The notes: generated by a model not told the origin, from the letters alone. Counted from the first letter of the stretch, positions 35,070 to 44,497 are shown. The stretch: 64,000 nucleotides of DNA from Akkermansiaceae bacterium UBA2381 (GCA_002344215.1 DDSV01000015.1:1-64000), one strand, 5' to 3'. Made by a program: numbers and translations.

Positions 35070-37103
35070 CTACCTCAGGGTCAGGGATTCGAGCAGTTGG
35101 TCTAGCTTACGTTTCGCATCGGCTTCTACCGATAGCGCTGACTGCACCGCCTTCGCTGCTTCTTTCAAATCAATCTCGTCCTCCGGCTCGAACGTGTCCA
35201 CGTAGCGCGGGATATTGAGATTGAAATCGTTCTCCGCAATTTCCTCCAAGTCGACGATGGCGAAGTAGCGTTTGCGCTGCTCGGGGTCGACGAACATAGC
35301 GAGCAGCTCGGCTTCCACCGAATCGACAGCCTCGCGCTCTTTCTGCGCCCGCTCGGCGGCATTGCGAACCTGAGTCTCCATTTTCGCGATGATGTCATCA
35401 AGCCGAGCGAGCCGCTTTTCAAGCTTGTCCCGCTCGGTCTTTTTGAGTTTCGTTCCGTCTTCCTCAGCAAGCTTCGACTTCACAGTAATGCGCTCAGTGA
35501 CTTCCTCGCGGACACGAAGACGGATCTCGGTCTGCTCAAAATCGAGTCGGTCCTGAATCTCGCCGTAGAGCCGTTGCTTATGCCCGGGCAGGATTCGACG
35601 CGCTTCCTCGATGTGGCCCCACGCGAGGAGCTGAATGAGAATGCGAAGCAAGTCGTGCGGGAGGAGAATATTCTGGTCCGGGGTTTCGCGATACCAACCT
35701 TCGCGAGCGGCATAGACCATCAGAACCTTGTTTGTGCGGTCGGCGGGTTTATCGCGATTGAAAAAGAGGATGGTGCCGGGAATGGTCGTCCCGTAAAAGA
35801 GGTTATTGGGCAGGACAACGACTGCCTCCAGCAAACAGCCGCGCTCGCCAATGGGATTGCCATTCTTATCGAGCGGCCCCTCGAGAAAACCGCGGCGGAT
35901 GAGGTATTCGTCGTCCGGTTTGCGATTCTGGCCGTCTTCCTCCTCGGTCTTTGCCGGTTGCCCGCGAAAGAGAACGCCTTGTGGACAGACAACCCCGGCC
36001 CGACCTTTCTCACCCATCGATGCCACGATGTGCTGGAGGAAAACGAAGTCTCCATTCGAAAAAGGCGGAATCCCGTAGATGAGTCGACCGAAGGGGTCCA
36101 CAAACTCCCCCTTGTCGGGAAATTCGAGCTGAGCAGAGCCGTTCTTTTTCAGCACGGCCCGCCCTTTGCCGTCCAGCTTCGGCTTGCCGTTGAGCCACCA
36201 GTTTTCCTCAGAGAACGGGAAATTCGCCGTGACGCGGTCGAACTGCCGGACAGTGGCGGTGTCGTCGCTTAGGAACTTTGGATCTTTGATCGTGTTGCCC
36301 TGCTTCACCTGCGCCATCGAGGCGAGGCCGTGCAGGTGCATGTTGATGTTCGAAATCGCCCAAGTGTTCCAAACACTCTCCTGGCCGAAAAGCCGGATGT
36401 TCGGGAATCCTGCAATTTCCGCCGTGTATTTCGCTCCGTCGATGAGGAATCCCGCCGAGCCGGTCGTGGGATCGTAAAGGCTTTGTCCAGGCTGCGGCTG
36501 AATCATTCGGATGATGATCTCGCGAACCTCGGGGGGCGTGTAGAACTGCCCCGCCGTCGTGCCGCCCTTGTTTTCATCGGCGAACCGTTTGATTAAATAT
36601 TCGTAGGCGTCGCCGAGCACATCGGGGGAAACGTTTGAATTGTCCAGCGGGATGTGATCGAGCACGTTCATTGCCGCAACGAGCACTTCCGGCTCAATGC
36701 GCTTGTTTCCAGAGCCATCAGGCGCAGGTTCGTTCCAGCGAACGGAATTGATAATGCCTTTCAGTGGCTGATTTGCCTCGGCGATGGCATTCACCGCATC
36801 GTTCAGTCGCTCGTTCTTCTCACTCGTTTCCGCGTTGCGAACATCGCTCCAAAAGCACCCTGGCGGGATGATGAAGTCGTGACCCTCGGCACGCATGCGC
36901 TCCATCTGCTTGTCGCTCGGCTCGGAGCCATAGGTGTCAGCGAACTCACGAACACGGTTTCCCGTCTCCCATTCGTAGTTGTCCGAAAGCCGTTTGAAGA
37001 ACAAGAGGGAGAGAATGTAAGCCTTGTAGTCTTCCACCTTGCCGCGCAGGCCCGTATCGGCCATTCCCCAGAGGAGATTCCCAAGTTGTTGTTTCGAGAG
37101 CAT
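35070..37103 (-). CDS. hsdM: type I restriction-modification methyltransferase subunit HsdM
   Basis: This 677-residue N6-adenine methyltransferase has an N-terminal HsdM helical domain (LLWGMADTGLRGKVEDYKAY). The S-adenosylmethionine motif I is DPTTGSAGFL near 211-220. The catalytic motif IV reads NFPF (294-297) instead of the common NPPF/Y. A long C-terminal coiled coil (about 510-640) is rich in Glu, Lys and Arg and contacts HsdS and DNA. It methylates adenine in both strands of the site read by HsdS. It is the first gene of the hsdMS unit; the 237 bp upstream contain no clear promoter match. Confidence 0.95.
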   Translation of the reverse strand: MLSKQQLGNLLWGMADTGLRGKVEDYKAYILSLLFFKRLSDNYEWETGNRVREFADTYGSEPSDKQMERMRAEGHDFIIPPGCFWSDVRNAETSEKNERLNDAVNAIAEANQPLKGIINSVRWNEPAPDGSGNKRIEPEVLVAAMNVLDHIPLDNSNVSPDVLGDAYEYLIKRFADENKGGTTAGQFYTPPEVREIIIRMIQPQPGQSLYDPTTGSAGFLIDGAKYTAEIAGFPNIRLFGQESVWNTWAISNINMHLHGLASMAQVKQGNTIKDPKFLSDDTATVRQFDRVTANFPFSEENWWLNGKPKLDGKGRAVLKKNGSAQLEFPDKGEFVDPFGRLIYGIPPFSNGDFVFLQHIVASMGEKGRAGVVCPQGVLFRGQPAKTEEEDGQNRKPDDEYLIRRGFLEGPLDKNGNPIGERGCLLEAVVVLPNNLFYGTTIPGTILFFNRDKPADRTNKVLMVYAAREGWYRETPDQNILLPHDLLRILIQLLAWGHIEEARRILPGHKQRLYGEIQDRLDFEQTEIRLRVREEVTERITVKSKLAEEDGTKLKKTERDKLEKRLARLDDIIAKMETQVRNAAERAQKEREAVDSVEAELLAMFVDPEQRKRYFAIVDLEEIAENDFNLNIPRYVDTFEPEDEIDLKEAAKAVQSALSVEADAKRKLDQLLESLTLR

Positions 37104-37324
37104 AAAATCGGGTCAATTTAGAGGATTAGAGCAATATGGCGAACAGAGCTCGGAATGGGGTCGCGAGTTATGCCCACATCCCGCCAAACGCCCAGATTGG
37201 TGGTGGAATCCTTCGATGGCGACTTGGCGGTGCGGGACACGTGGCATGGGCGTCAGGTTTATAACGTTCGCGGGAGCTCACCGCAACGACCGAACGGGAA
37301 AAACACGTCGTGGCCACCTTTTAC

Positions 37325-37336
37325 CCCACTCCCTCC
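37325..37336. repeat. 12-bp copy of the tRNA-Ser 3' core at island right edge
   Basis: CCCACTCCCTCC is identical to the T-stem/acceptor part of tRNA-Ser, and the next three bases (ACC against GCC) nearly continue the match. It lies 4 bp from the stop codon of the PGPGW-protein gene. It is a candidate attR, but 12 bp of pyrimidine-rich sequence could also be chance. Confidence 0.35.
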
Positions 37337-37340
37337 ACCC

Positions 37341-37778
37341 TCACTCCTCCGGCAACTCCAGCGGTCGCTTCTCTGCTCTCCGCCGGATCCAGTCGACCGC
37401 GCGGTGAAGAGGCTTTCGCCGGATCAACCAGACTTCAAAACGCCGTTTTCCGGGAAAATTCAGGAGGAGAATCCCGACGACCAGAGTCAAAATCCCCTGT
37501 CCCGGGGTTAGGAACATAATGAGGCCTCCCAATACAAGCACGCCCCCAAGGAGGTTTTTCAGAATTAGAAACGAGATCCGCAGCATCGGGTGCCGGTGTC
37601 GCATCCATTCGGCCGCCTCACTGTTTTCCAGAAAGTAATCGTGGGGCAGACGACGAATCAGCATGGGAACGGCGAAGGCGCTGACGATGATGGTTGCCAG
37701 GGAAATGCCTCCTATCCAGACAAAGAGATCCTCCCGGTGACTCAGCCACTCCCACTGTTGATGAAGCCAGTCCATCAT
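37341..37778 (-). CDS. PGPGW-family transmembrane protein
   Basis: This 145-residue protein has two to three membrane segments: one near residues 20-40 and a helical hairpin with IMFLTPGQGILTLVVGILL that matches the PGPGW family. A basic C-terminal tail (RRKPLHRAVDWIRRR) follows. Function is unknown. I placed the start at the double ATG (37778 or 37775); the frame is open further upstream but would overlap nuoC. It lies 29 nt after nuoC on the same strand. Confidence 0.82.
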   Translation of the reverse strand: MMDWLHQQWEWLSHREDLFVWIGGISLATIIVSAFAVPMLIRRLPHDYFLENSEAAEWMRHRHPMLRISFLILKNLLGGVLVLGGLIMFLTPGQGILTLVVGILLLNFPGKRRFEVWLIRRKPLHRAVDWIRRRAEKRPLELPEE

Positions 37779-37807
37779 CTGATTGTTCCGTCCGGGAAGG
37801 ATCGGAA

Positions 37808-38377
37808 TCAATCCATTTCGCGGGAGCGAGGTTCGCGATGGACGGTGCTGGCCGAAGTCGGCGACGTGACGAACGGGCCGCCGGCGAGGGGGGCACGATC
37901 GGTAAAGGCCACATCGGGCATCTCGCTGGGACGCCCGGCGAGCGGGAAGTCTTTGCGCAGCGGGAAATAAGGATATCCCTCCCACATCAGGATGCGGCGG
38001 TGATCGGCGAGTCCGTTGAACTCGATCCCCATCATGTCGTAGATTTCGCGCTCGTGCCAGCCGGCGGTGGGCCAGAGGTCGGAGACGGAATCGGCCTTGT
38101 CATCCTCGGCCATCTTGTATTTGATGCGGAGATGGTGGTGGGCTCCGTTACCAAGGGCGTAGAGCTCGTAGACCAGCTCCCAGCGGGGCTCCTCTCCGAG
38201 ATGATCAAGGCTGCTGACATCGATGAGGTAGTCAAAACCCAGTTCGTCGCGGCAGTATTTGATGACCTCCTTCGCCTTCGCTTTTTCGACGATCACGGTT
38301 TGTTCTCCGCGAAATTCCACGGTGTCGAGAATGGCTCCGCTGAAACGGTCCTTGAGAATGGAGAGAATGGAGGTCAT
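37808..38377 (-). CDS. nuoC: NADH-quinone oxidoreductase subunit C
   Basis: This 189-residue peripheral-arm subunit of complex I contains the 30-kDa signature WHEREIYDMMGIEFNGLADHRRILM followed by GYPYFPLRKDFPL. Length matches stand-alone NuoC, not the NuoCD fusion. A Ser/Thr/Pro-rich tail of about 30 residues is extra. It starts 20 nt after nuoB. nuoD, which usually follows, is replaced by the unrelated PGPGW gene. Confidence 0.95.
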   Translation of the reverse strand: MTSILSILKDRFSGAILDTVEFRGEQTVIVEKAKAKEVIKYCRDELGFDYLIDVSSLDHLGEEPRWELVYELYALGNGAHHHLRIKYKMAEDDKADSVSDLWPTAGWHEREIYDMMGIEFNGLADHRRILMWEGYPYFPLRKDFPLAGRPSEMPDVAFTDRAPLAGGPFVTSPTSASTVHREPRSREMD

Positions 38378-38397
38378 GGGAGTGAGGCGGGAGGGGA

Positions 38398-38922
38398 TTA
38401 GACTGCCTTTTCCGTTTTGAAATGGGCCACAGAGGAACCTTCCTTCGAAATTTTGTCCTGAAGCCGCATGAGGCCCTCAAGCACGGCCTCGGGGCGGGGA
38501 GGACAGCCGGAAATATAAACATCGACCGGGATGAGATTATCGATGCCCTGGAGGACCGCGTAGCTGCGATACATCCCGCCGGAGGAGGCGCACGCGCCCA
38601 TGGCGATGCACCACTTCGGCTCGGGCATCTGATCCCAGATTCGTTTTACCGCGAGGGCCATCTTGTAGGTCACGGTGCCGGCGACGATCATCACGTCGCT
38701 CTGGCGGGGGGAGAAGCGCATCACTTCGGCTCCGAAGCGGGCGATATCGAAGCGGGAGGCTCCCGAGGCCATCAGTTCGATCGCACAACAGGCCAGTCCC
38801 ATCGGCATGGGCCAGAGCGAGTTTTTGCGCATCCAGTTGATCGCCGCATCGGTCTTGGTGAAGATGATGTTCCCCTCGATTTTAGAATCGTAGGCGGCAT
38901 GTTGCTCGATCGTCTCCGGCAT
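38398..38922 (-). CDS. nuoB: NADH-quinone oxidoreductase subunit B
   Basis: This 174-residue subunit carries the ligands of Fe-S cluster N2: the tandem Cys pair in GLACCAIEL, the Cys in GACASSGG and the Cys in SGCPPRPE. It lies where electrons pass to quinone. I chose ATG 38922 because AGAGGAAAG precedes it by a good distance; a longer frame starts at 39021. nuoA, normally upstream of nuoB, is absent and the gene before it encodes an unrelated fusion protein. Confidence 0.95.
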   Translation of the reverse strand: MPETIEQHAAYDSKIEGNIIFTKTDAAINWMRKNSLWPMPMGLACCAIELMASGASRFDIARFGAEVMRFSPRQSDVMIVAGTVTYKMALAVKRIWDQMPEPKWCIAMGACASSGGMYRSYAVLQGIDNLIPVDVYISGCPPRPEAVLEGLMRLQDKISKEGSSVAHFKTEKAV

Positions 38923-39072
38923 GGTCTTTCCTCTGGTTTGGGTCGGTTCCCTAGAGGTTACGTCTCGAAAAGAGCGGAGCAAGGGGGGATTGTGAAAAAT
39001 TTCACAAGGAAATAGGGCCATGAAACGGGCATTTCAGACAATTTTCACCCCAAACCAAACCCGGGGGCAAAA

Positions 39073-40617
39073 TCACTCCGGTTTCCAGTCCAATCGGTAG
39101 AGGTCGGTGCGACGCTGCTTGAGGTTCCGAACGCTGCCGTAGCTGTGAAGATCGGTGAGATCATGCAGATCAACGTCCGCGATGAGGGTTGTCTCGGTAT
39201 TCGTCGTCGCCTCGGCCACAATCGCCTTGTTGGGGAATGCAAAGTCGCTGGGGGAAAACACGGCGGACTGGGCGTACTGAATGTCCATATTGACGACCTT
39301 GGGGAGGTTTCCGACACTGCCGGCGATCACGACATAACATTCATTCTCGATGGCGCGGGCCTGGGCACAGTAGCGGACGCGATGATAGCCGGGTGAGGTG
39401 TCCGTGCAGAAGGGAACAAAAAGAATCTGCACACCCTGGTCCGCGAGGATGCGGCCGAGTTCCGGGAACTCGACATCGTAGCAGATCAGCATCGCGATTT
39501 TTCCCGCGTCGGTGTCGAAAACGCGGACGAGGTCGCCGCCTGTCATTCCCCAGTCCTTTTCCTCGCTCGGGGTGATGTGAATCTTAAACTGTTTCTCGTA
39601 GCTCCCGTCGCGACGGCAGAGGTAAACCACGTTGTGGAGCCGGTTGTCCTGATAAAAGGGCATGCTCCCGGTGATGATGTTGATGTTGTATTCGACCGCC
39701 TTCTGCACGAAAAATTCGCGAATCTCATCGGTCAATCCGGCGAGCTTGCGGATCGCTCCGGGGGCCCCGTCGGCGTTGAACGGCGCCATGAGCGGGGCAT
39801 TGATGTATTCGGGAAAGCAGATGAAATCGGCCTTGTAGCCGCTTACCGCATCAATGAAAAACTCGATCTGGTCGAAAAATGACTGCACACTTGCGATGCT
39901 CCGCATTTGCAACTGCACCACTCCAAGTCGCACGAAGGAGCGCTGCCCGAAACGCTGCTCCTTCGGCTGGTAATAGATGTTGTTCCACTGCAGCAGGGTC
40001 GCATAGGCCTTCGACTCGGTGTCGCTGCGGAGGTAGTTCGTGAGGACCTTTTTGACGTGGAAATCGTTGCTGAGCTGGAAGGTCATGACGGGGTCATAGA
40101 TCTCCTTCCGCTTCACTCCGTCGATGTACTGGCGCGGCGTGAGGTCCTTGTGCTTGCTGTAGTTCGGCATGCGACCTCCGGCGATGATAGCGCGGAGATT
40201 CAACTGCTCGCAGACCTCTTTTCGCGCATCATAGAGACGCCGGCCGAGGCGCAGGCCCTGATACTCGGGGTCGACGCAGACTTCAATTCCGTAAAGGACG
40301 TCCCCGTCGGGATCGTGCGTGGAAAAGGTGAATCCGCCGGTGATCTGGTCGTAGGTGTGGCTGTCGCCGAACTTCTGGTAGTCCACGATCAGCGCAAACG
40401 CGAAAGCCACAATCTTCCCGTGGTTCTCCACCCCGATCTGGCCTTCGGGGAATCGCTGGAGGAGCCTGAGATACGCCTCTTCGCTCCAGCTCGAGTTGAT
40501 GCGCGCGTAGAGGCCTTCGGAAATGCGGCGGACATCGGCGGCATCTTCGGGTCGGAGAGGCCGCACCACCAGTTGGTGGATGGAAGCATCGGGGGAGTCA
40601 CTCGCGGGTTCAGTCAT
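39073..40617 (-). CDS. bifunctional GNAT acetyltransferase and carbon-nitrogen hydrolase
   Basis: This 514-residue cytosolic protein fuses an N-terminal GNAT domain (about 15-190, acetyl-CoA loop near QGLRLGRRLY) to a C-terminal nitrilase-superfamily domain (about 225-500). The nitrilase triad is complete: Glu in CFPEYINA, Lys in QFKIHITPSE and Cys in MLICYDVEFPE. This fusion is widespread as an uncharacterised family; the substrate is probably an amide or amino-acid derivative. It is transcribed alone, 151 nt before nuoB. Confidence 0.92.
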   Translation of the reverse strand: MTEPASDSPDASIHQLVVRPLRPEDAADVRRISEGLYARINSSWSEEAYLRLLQRFPEGQIGVENHGKIVAFAFALIVDYQKFGDSHTYDQITGGFTFSTHDPDGDVLYGIEVCVDPEYQGLRLGRRLYDARKEVCEQLNLRAIIAGGRMPNYSKHKDLTPRQYIDGVKRKEIYDPVMTFQLSNDFHVKKVLTNYLRSDTESKAYATLLQWNNIYYQPKEQRFGQRSFVRLGVVQLQMRSIASVQSFFDQIEFFIDAVSGYKADFICFPEYINAPLMAPFNADGAPGAIRKLAGLTDEIREFFVQKAVEYNINIITGSMPFYQDNRLHNVVYLCRRDGSYEKQFKIHITPSEEKDWGMTGGDLVRVFDTDAGKIAMLICYDVEFPELGRILADQGVQILFVPFCTDTSPGYHRVRYCAQARAIENECYVVIAGSVGNLPKVVNMDIQYAQSAVFSPSDFAFPNKAIVAEATTNTETTLIADVDLHDLTDLHSYGSVRNLKQRRTDLYRLDWKPE

Positions 40618-40717
40618 ATCGGGCCCAGCTTAGCCCAGATTTTCAAGAATGCGGCGGTAGACTTCCTCGAGATCCTCTCCGAAATTGAACGCTAAGGGAA
40701 GGCACCCCAGATCCCGC

Positions 40718-42145
40718 CTATTCGCCGGGAATCGCCGCTCCTTGATAAGGTTTAGGAGTGCGGCCCTTTCCCTTCGCGCCGCTCTTCCCGCCCTTCTTCT
40801 CTCGAAGTGATGGTGGTTTCGCCGGATCAAAGTCCGGATTGGGCACGGGAAACTGGGCGTGCACTTCCTCAAGATAATCGTCCAGGCGCGCTTTCATTTC
40901 GCTGGCTTTCTCCGGCTGGGACGGGGCGAGATCATTGGACTCTCCGACGTCACGGGATAGGTCGTAGAGCTGCAGGGAGTCTTCTTCGTAGAAATGGAGC
41001 AGTTTGTAGTCGCCCAGCATCAGGGCGGTGTGTGGCGTGTCTCCCTGATAGTGGGGGAAATGGAAGACCAGTTCCTCGCGCGGACGTTTTACCGGCGTGG
41101 TTCCGCCTCGCAGTAGGGAGGTGATTGATCCTCCCTCGATTTCCCGGGGCAGGGCCTGCGTGACTCCCGCCCATTCGCAGAATGTCGGAAAGAAATCATA
41201 ACCGACGACCCGCTCGTGGCACCAGGAGTCGGGAGCGACCCCTGGTCCACGGACGATGAGCGGCACCCGGATTCCTCCCTCCCAGACACCGCCCTTGCCT
41301 CCTCTCAGCGTTCTGCGGGTCGACCCACCGTTGTCGGACATATAGAGAACGTAGGTGTTTTCCTTGAGCATCAGCGCCTCGAGTTTGTTGAGCAATTCGC
41401 CGACACCACGGTCAAGGTCCTCGCTGATGGCGGCCATGCCGATCTCCTTTTCATTCCCGCCGGGAAGCAAGGCGGAGTATTTTTCGATGAGGGCCTTGGT
41501 GGCATTCTCCGGATAGTGGAGAGCGTTATAGGACATCTGGATGAAAAAAGGCTTCCCCGCCTTTTTGCTTTTCTCCATGAAGGCGACGGCGCGCTCGTTC
41601 ATCCCGAAGATGTCGACGGTGTTCGGCTCGACATGGGGAGCAGCCGCCTCGTTGCCGGTATCGCCATCGCTCTCGTTATAGCCGTGCGAGGCGGGACCAC
41701 CTCCTCCGATATGCCATTTTCCATAATGGGCAGTCGCGTAGCCGGCGGACTGGAGCAGCTCACCGACGGTTGTTTCTTCAGCCTCGATGTTCTTTCGAAT
41801 CCGCGGCTCGACGAGTTTGAATCCCACTTCCGGCGGAGCTGCCTTGGTCCAATGGCATTGCGCGGGACTCTTACCGGTCTGCAGGCTGATGCGGGTGGGC
41901 GAACAAACCGAGGCCGGTGAATACGCCTGACTGAAACGCATCCCCTCGCCGGCGAGCCGGGCGATATTCGGCGTTTCAATCACCGCACTGGCCGAGTCGG
42001 GCATGTCCGGGTGCATCCGGCAGGAGAGCCCGTTCCACGCCTGATCGTCGGAGAGGAGAAAAAGGATGTTCGGTTTGGCGGTGGGAGCCGCCAAGAGGGC
42101 GGACGCGCCGAAAAAAGCGCAGCAGATGAGAAAGGATCGTTTCAT
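40718..42145 (-). CDS. type I sulfatase, exported
   Basis: This 475-residue sulfatase has a signal peptide (residues 1-19, ALLAA-PTA). Metal-binding Asp33-Asp34 lie in FLLSDDQAWNGL. The modification motif CSPTR (81-85) places the catalytic formylglycine at Cys81. HYGKWHIGGGG is the conserved second motif. The enzyme removes sulfate from a sulfated glycan or related ester in the periplasm; the substrate is not clear. A Lys/Gly-rich tail ends the protein. It is the last gene of a three-gene unit with the YHYH-PEBP and jelly-roll-like proteins. No anaerobic or FGE-type maturase is in the window. Confidence 0.93.
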   Translation of the reverse strand: MKRSFLICCAFFGASALLAAPTAKPNILFLLSDDQAWNGLSCRMHPDMPDSASAVIETPNIARLAGEGMRFSQAYSPASVCSPTRISLQTGKSPAQCHWTKAAPPEVGFKLVEPRIRKNIEAEETTVGELLQSAGYATAHYGKWHIGGGGPASHGYNESDGDTGNEAAAPHVEPNTVDIFGMNERAVAFMEKSKKAGKPFFIQMSYNALHYPENATKALIEKYSALLPGGNEKEIGMAAISEDLDRGVGELLNKLEALMLKENTYVLYMSDNGGSTRRTLRGGKGGVWEGGIRVPLIVRGPGVAPDSWCHERVVGYDFFPTFCEWAGVTQALPREIEGGSITSLLRGGTTPVKRPREELVFHFPHYQGDTPHTALMLGDYKLLHFYEEDSLQLYDLSRDVGESNDLAPSQPEKASEMKARLDDYLEEVHAQFPVPNPDFDPAKPPSLREKKGGKSGAKGKGRTPKPYQGAAIPGE

Positions 42146-42177
42146 GATGTCGTGGTGGGTGCGGGCAAGCGGTCGGT

Positions 42178-43788
42178 TCAGCGCGGCCTCGGTTTTCCTT
42201 CCGGTTCGCCCGGGGACTCTCCCGACCGGGCGTAAATAACACTCAGATCAGCCGTCGCGAGGATTCTGCCGTCCATCGCCGCGAGGAGAGCTTCGCGATC
42301 GACGTTCGACGCCGGGACCGTAAAATCGGGTTCGGCGGAGAGAGCGTAGAGGTGAAGCACATAAGTTTTGTCGCCCGGCCCTTTGGAATGAGGAGGTTCA
42401 TAACCGGTCTCACCGCGGAATCCGACTCCCGTTTCGCCGATTCCCTCCGCGTTTTTTGGGAGACTTGTCAGGGTTCCTGGAATGTTCCACATGACCCAGT
42501 AACTCTTCACCTCATTGTCAGGCGCGAGGTGATCCATGATGAGAGCGTAACTCATCGTCCCCGCAGGAGCGCCCGACCAGGTGAGAGGCAAGGTCGAGCC
42601 CGCCCCGTCGCCGGTGTATTCCATGGGCAGGCGGCCGTCGGCGGCGACATCAGGACTGATTAGGATGAAGCCTGTGCTATTTTCCGCTTTTCGAGGGGGA
42701 GGCGTATCGCGCTGGCCGGGACCGCGTTTGCGGGGGCCACCCTTCTTCCCCTTTCCTCCGCTACCATCGGGGCGAAGCGAATAAACCTCCGTCGTTACTC
42801 CATCGCTTCCGTTATCGAATTCGAAGGGGAAGGTTCCATCCGAACCCAATCGATAGCGAATTGACCGCTTCCCGCCGTCGACTTCATAGCTCAATTGCCA
42901 GGCATCCTCCGCGGTCTTCTCGAACCCGGTGATCTCCGCCCCGCGCAGAGCCGGGAGCGCCTCACGGACCGGCTGGGCGCGGGGCTGCGGATCAACCTGC
43001 CCTTCGACCTCAGCGACCTCGCCGTGAAAGCCGGCGAAGACGTAGGGATATTTCGCCGCCGCGTGGTAGTGATAGCCGGGCGTGGCTCGACCGAGCGCGT
43101 CGTGATCGTGCCCGTGGCATTCGTCGAGGCTCTCAGGTTCCGCGCCGTCTGCCTCGGTCAACCCGAGTAAGGGATAGCCGTCGAGCGCGTAGGCGACGGG
43201 CTTGCCTTTGCCCACGACGGACTCGAGATGCACCGGGGTGATGTGGTAGTGATAGTCATCTGCCCGCCCGCAGTGGCCGCCCCACTGATCGAGTTCGCCG
43301 ATCTCATACGAGACTTCACCACGATTGTTCTGCGGATTAAAAATCGGGATACCATTGACCGCGATGGCGATGGCTCCGCGCAAAAAGCGACCGTCTATCA
43401 TGGCGGGCTCGGCTGCGGGCACCGGCTTCAGGGGAACCCGCCAGGCATTCTCGCCGACATAGCCTTGTGGCAAGGGGACCTGCTGCTGCCAGGCCGTGAT
43501 GCCGACCATTATGTTGTGATCGGGGAGTCCGTTTCCTTCCACGAAGAAGTAGTCCTCATCCCACGAGAGACCAAGCCGCCCCTGGAAAGGAGCAAAGGCC
43601 GCGGCAGTCACCGGCAGCGTGCCGCCGGGCCGGTCGAGGGTTCTTTCCCCGGGGAACGAGGCGCTAAAGGGTTTCAGGACCGGGGTGATCGCCGCGAGCG
43701 CGAGGGGAATCAGGACGGTCGTCACGAGGACGATACCGATACCCAGGAGGGCGTGAAGAAGAGCCGTTAGGCGGGATGAGTGTTTCAT
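42178..43788 (-). CDS. YHYH-domain protein fused to a PEBP (YbhB/YbcL) domain, exported
   Basis: This 536-residue protein has an N-terminal hydrophobic segment (about 13-33). A YHYH domain follows with two literal YHYH motifs (179-182 and 239-242) and a His/Cys-rich segment including GGHCG and CHGHDHD, suggestive of metal binding. A Gly/Lys/Pro-rich linker (about 340-370) leads to a phosphatidylethanolamine-binding-protein domain (372-522) with SPDVAADGRLP, SGAPAGTMSYALIM and YWVMWNIP. Neither domain has a proven role here. It follows the small exported protein by 7 nt and precedes the sulfatase by 32 nt. Confidence 0.88.
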   Translation of the reverse strand: MKHSSRLTALLHALLGIGIVLVTTVLIPLALAAITPVLKPFSASFPGERTLDRPGGTLPVTAAAFAPFQGRLGLSWDEDYFFVEGNGLPDHNIMVGITAWQQQVPLPQGYVGENAWRVPLKPVPAAEPAMIDGRFLRGAIAIAVNGIPIFNPQNNRGEVSYEIGELDQWGGHCGRADDYHYHITPVHLESVVGKGKPVAYALDGYPLLGLTEADGAEPESLDECHGHDHDALGRATPGYHYHAAAKYPYVFAGFHGEVAEVEGQVDPQPRAQPVREALPALRGAEITGFEKTAEDAWQLSYEVDGGKRSIRYRLGSDGTFPFEFDNGSDGVTTEVYSLRPDGSGGKGKKGGPRKRGPGQRDTPPPRKAENSTGFILISPDVAADGRLPMEYTGDGAGSTLPLTWSGAPAGTMSYALIMDHLAPDNEVKSYWVMWNIPGTLTSLPKNAEGIGETGVGFRGETGYEPPHSKGPGDKTYVLHLYALSAEPDFTVPASNVDREALLAAMDGRILATADLSVIYARSGESPGEPEGKPRPR

Positions 43789-43795
43789 GGTAATG

Positions 43796-44497
43796 TCAGG
43801 GTTTTATCTGGCGATTGGATGCATCGATTTCGCCCCGGGGCCAAGCCGGAGGAAGGGGAGTTCCATTAGGCGGAGAAGGAATCACCGTTCGAAAGATGAC
43901 GGTGTTGTCGAGGCCGAGATCTTTTGTCCAGATCCAACGGGCTCCGGCGAAATCGTAATCGAAGAAGGGAGCCTTGGGTCCCACTGCCTCCTCGGGATGT
44001 TCGGTGGCGGACTCCCAGGCAGCGTCGTCGAAGTCCACCTCGAACCACTCGGAGGGAACGGCTTCGTGCCGTGCTCTCGGATTCGCCATGTCGCCATTGA
44101 TCGGGCCGTGAAAAAAGCTTTTCGCTTTCCAGGTCGCATTCGTCACGGTCCCATCGGAGAACTTCAGGATAAAGCCCCCGTCGCCGAGGTTCGTGTTGTT
44201 ATACTCGAGACCGGTTTCAGGATCGGCGTTGTCTTTCGCCATGACCGCGATCGTCATGGGATATTCGGGCAGGATCTCGACGGCGACAACGTTGTGCGGG
44301 ATGAAGGAGATCGAATCGACCGCCACGAGGTTGCCGTTGATGTAAAGCTGGAACCAGTTGTCGGCATAGATCGAAGCCTTTACCGCGTCTTCAATTTTCG
44401 GCTTGTGGATCCGGGGGCCGCCCTTGCCGGGCCCCTGGGCGAGGACGGGGGACAAAAGGAAAACGAATGAGGCGAGGAACGCGCGGATGTCTTTCAT
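43796..44497 (-). CDS. exported galactose-binding-like (jelly-roll) protein
   Basis: This 233-residue protein has a signal peptide (MKDIRAFLASFVFLLSPVLA). A beta-rich domain follows, with WFQLYINGNLVAVDS, PHNVVAVEI and a C-terminal WIWTKDLGLDNTVIFRTVI, a pattern like the lectin-like accessory domains of glycoside hydrolases. No catalytic residues are evident. I chose ATG 44497, five codons inside the open frame, to start at the signal peptide. It is the first gene of the unit with the YHYH-PEBP and sulfatase genes, and lies 44 nt downstream of the sensor kinase gene on the same strand. Confidence 0.78.
   Translation of the reverse strand: MKDIRAFLASFVFLLSPVLAQGPGKGGPRIHKPKIEDAVKASIYADNWFQLYINGNLVAVDSISFIPHNVVAVEILPEYPMTIAVMAKDNADPETGLEYNNTNLGDGGFILKFSDGTVTNATWKAKSFFHGPINGDMANPRARHEAVPSEWFEVDFDDAAWESATEHPEEAVGPKAPFFDYDFAGARWIWTKDLGLDNTVIFRTVIPSPPNGTPLPPAWPRGEIDASNRQIKP

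Larger units (their letters stand above)
27546..37336. mobile_element. putative tRNA-Ser-linked restriction-modification island
   Basis: The block between the tRNA-Ser 3' end and a 12-bp copy of its core (CCCACTCCCTCC, 37325-37336) contains only defence-type genes: ygjP-like, hsdR, higBA, a small unknown, hsdS and hsdM. The right-hand repeat lies 4 bp from the stop codon of a core membrane-protein gene. No integrase or transposase gene is present, so the element is either decayed, mobilised in trans or was fixed by recombination. The boundary assignment is an inference. Confidence 0.4.
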
